From NCBI RefSeq assembly GCF_025917685.1, contig NZ_CP089518.1, positions 2,233,001-2,297,000 of the forward strand: a stretch of DNA of 64,000 bases, in the 5' to 3' direction. Source of the DNA: Bacillus cereus (lineage in GTDB: Bacteria > Bacillota > Bacilli > Bacillales > Bacillaceae_G). The notes under the pieces are model-generated. The model was not told where the DNA came from. It saw nothing but the letters and a program-made list of their open reading frames with translations, and searched no databases. Made by a program: the position numbers and the translations under genes. Shown here piece by piece: positions 63,113-64,000 of the stretch; the stretch's first letter is position 1; every line of letters begins with the position of its first letter.

Positions 63113-63799
63113 ATGGAAAGTAGGGCGTTGTTTAATGATTCTAAGACGTATCGTTATTCTTTAGAACGTATTTGGGACTCGCATAAAGAACGGGTACTGT
63201 TTATTATGTTAAATCCAAGTTAAGCGAGTCAAGATAGCGAAGATGCGACTTCCAGACGTTGCTTCAATTTTGCGAAGAGCCTTGGTTTTGGTTCCTTGGA
63301 AATTGTAAATTTATTTGCCTATATTGCAACAAATCGTGAAGAATTGCTTCAAGTAAGTAAAGAAGATGCAATTGGTCCTGAAAACGAAAATCATGTGATT
63401 CGTGCATTGAACCGTGCAGATATGGTGATTGCTGCATGGGGTGAAAACTGTAAATATCATAATCGGCACAAAGATATTCATGAATTGTTTAAAGGTTATC
63501 ATTTACACTGTCTTGATAAAACAAGGGATGGATTTCCGAAACACCCTTTATATTTAAGTAAAGATTTGCAGCCAATAGATTACATAAAACCAGAGCGGAT
63601 TGTACACCGTCTAATTCGAACTGCAAGAAACCAAGAAAGAGCAAGTAAAGAAGGGCGCACAATAAATCGTAATGGTGAAACAGAAGGGGACGCATGGTTG
63701 TGGTGTTCGATCTGTCATGAAGAACATCCCATAACAGATTCAACTGCTTGTTTATCCTGTATTAATAGACTTATAGAACAATATCACAGAGTAAAGTAA
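63113..63799 (+). pseudogene. DUF1643 protein gene interrupted by an in-frame stop
   Basis: From the ATG at 63113 (GGGGGAGATG upstream) the frame reads to VLFIMLNPS, then TAA at 63221-63223, then continues in the same frame as ASQDSEDATSRRC and on to HRVK at 63799 (229 codons). The motif MLNPSxA is the DUF1643 signature, so the TAA replaces one residue, probably AAA (Lys). The rest carries NLFAYIATNREEL and a CxxC-xx-C-type zinc-like tail (CSICHEEHP ... CLSCINR). It is a recent nonsense mutation, readthrough, or a sequencing error. Confidence 0.8.
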
Positions 63800-63856
63800 T
63801 CAGTATTCTAACTGAAAAGAATTTTGTACAAATAGTAGTAAATGGAGGAACTAATT

Positions 63857-64000
63857 ATGCAGCAAATTAAAAAAGTAGGAAACTCATTTTGGTATATGAC
63901 ACCTGTTTCTGAAACAGATAGACCAATATTAGGAATGGTCGTTGGAAAAGAAAAAACTTTAATGATTGATGCAGGAAATTCAGAAGAACATGCACAATTG
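63857..64000 (+). CDS. Metallo-beta-lactamase-fold protein, N-terminal part
   Basis: The gene runs off the right edge after 48 codons. GGAGGAAC lies before the ATG. The start QQIKKVGNSFWYMTPV and LMIDAGNSEEHAQL match the first strands of metallo-beta-lactamase-fold hydrolases (the D-x-G turn before the metal motif). The HxHxDH site lies beyond the window, so enzyme type is unknown. Confidence 0.72.
   Translation, partial: MQQIKKVGNSFWYMTPVSETDRPILGMVVGKEKTLMIDAGNSEEHAQL

Overview
The window reads as chromosome of a Bacillus cereus-group bacterium. It is AT-rich with strong GGAGG-type ribosome sites, and it carries the bacillibactin (dhb) operon, a four-gene haemolysin BL (hbl) operon preceded by a PlcR-type box, a gamma-type spore protein gene, a YjcZ-type spore peptide and a bcr1-type repeat. 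No rRNA, tRNA or CRISPR array was seen.

Layout. 0-3.6 kb: valine/branched-chain catabolism (end of a 3-hydroxyisobutyrate dehydrogenase gene, mmsA, a LysE-type exporter, 3-hydroxyisobutyryl-CoA hydrolase). 3.9-8.9 kb: two small genes and sbcDC. 9-12 kb: small proteins, a PagR-like ArsR regulator and an OxlT-like MFS transporter behind a near-consensus cre site and a 21-codon leader ORF. 12.4-27.6 kb: the iron-regulated bacillibactin locus, with a duplicated promoter/Fur-box module, then dhbA, a bcr1 element, dhbC-E-B-F, mbtH, an MFS exporter, an Sfp-type phosphopantetheinyl transferase and a chorismate-lyase-like protein. 27.7-35.2 kb: HU, a DUF3891 protein, a tandem glycine riboswitch driving an AGCS symporter, and a patch of small or decaying genes including a truncated phzF pseudogene. 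35.6-38.9 kb: an RluF-type pseudouridine synthase and thrS behind two tandem T-boxes that share 189 identical bases.

38.9-49.6 kb looks like an accessory island. It begins with an IS3-family remnant, a DAPG-hydrolase-like gene, a 24-bp perfect inverted repeat and a broken tetR. hblCDAB follows with a very long leader. HblB is a duplicate of HblA, and a relic of the hblD 3' end lies just upstream of hblB. The island ends with sspE, DUF1259 and YjcZ genes, a lipoprotein-like fragment and a short phage-gene remnant. 50-54 kb: a BceAB-type ABC transporter without an adjacent two-component system, plus an alpha/beta hydrolase. 54.2-55.9 kb: a phzF gene bounded by IS1182-like ends and by 25-bp direct repeats of a terminator hairpin. 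56-64 kb: an MFS transporter with two Opp/Dpp-type permeases, a pyruvate oxidase, a ZIP transporter, a methyltransferase, a DUF1643 gene interrupted by a stop codon, and the start of a metallo-beta-lactamase-fold gene.

The most notable signals are the phzF/IS1182-like unit at a terminator, the hblD-hblA to hblB duplication scar, the concerted tandem T-boxes, the duplicated dhb promoter module, and the palindrome beside the dead tetR.
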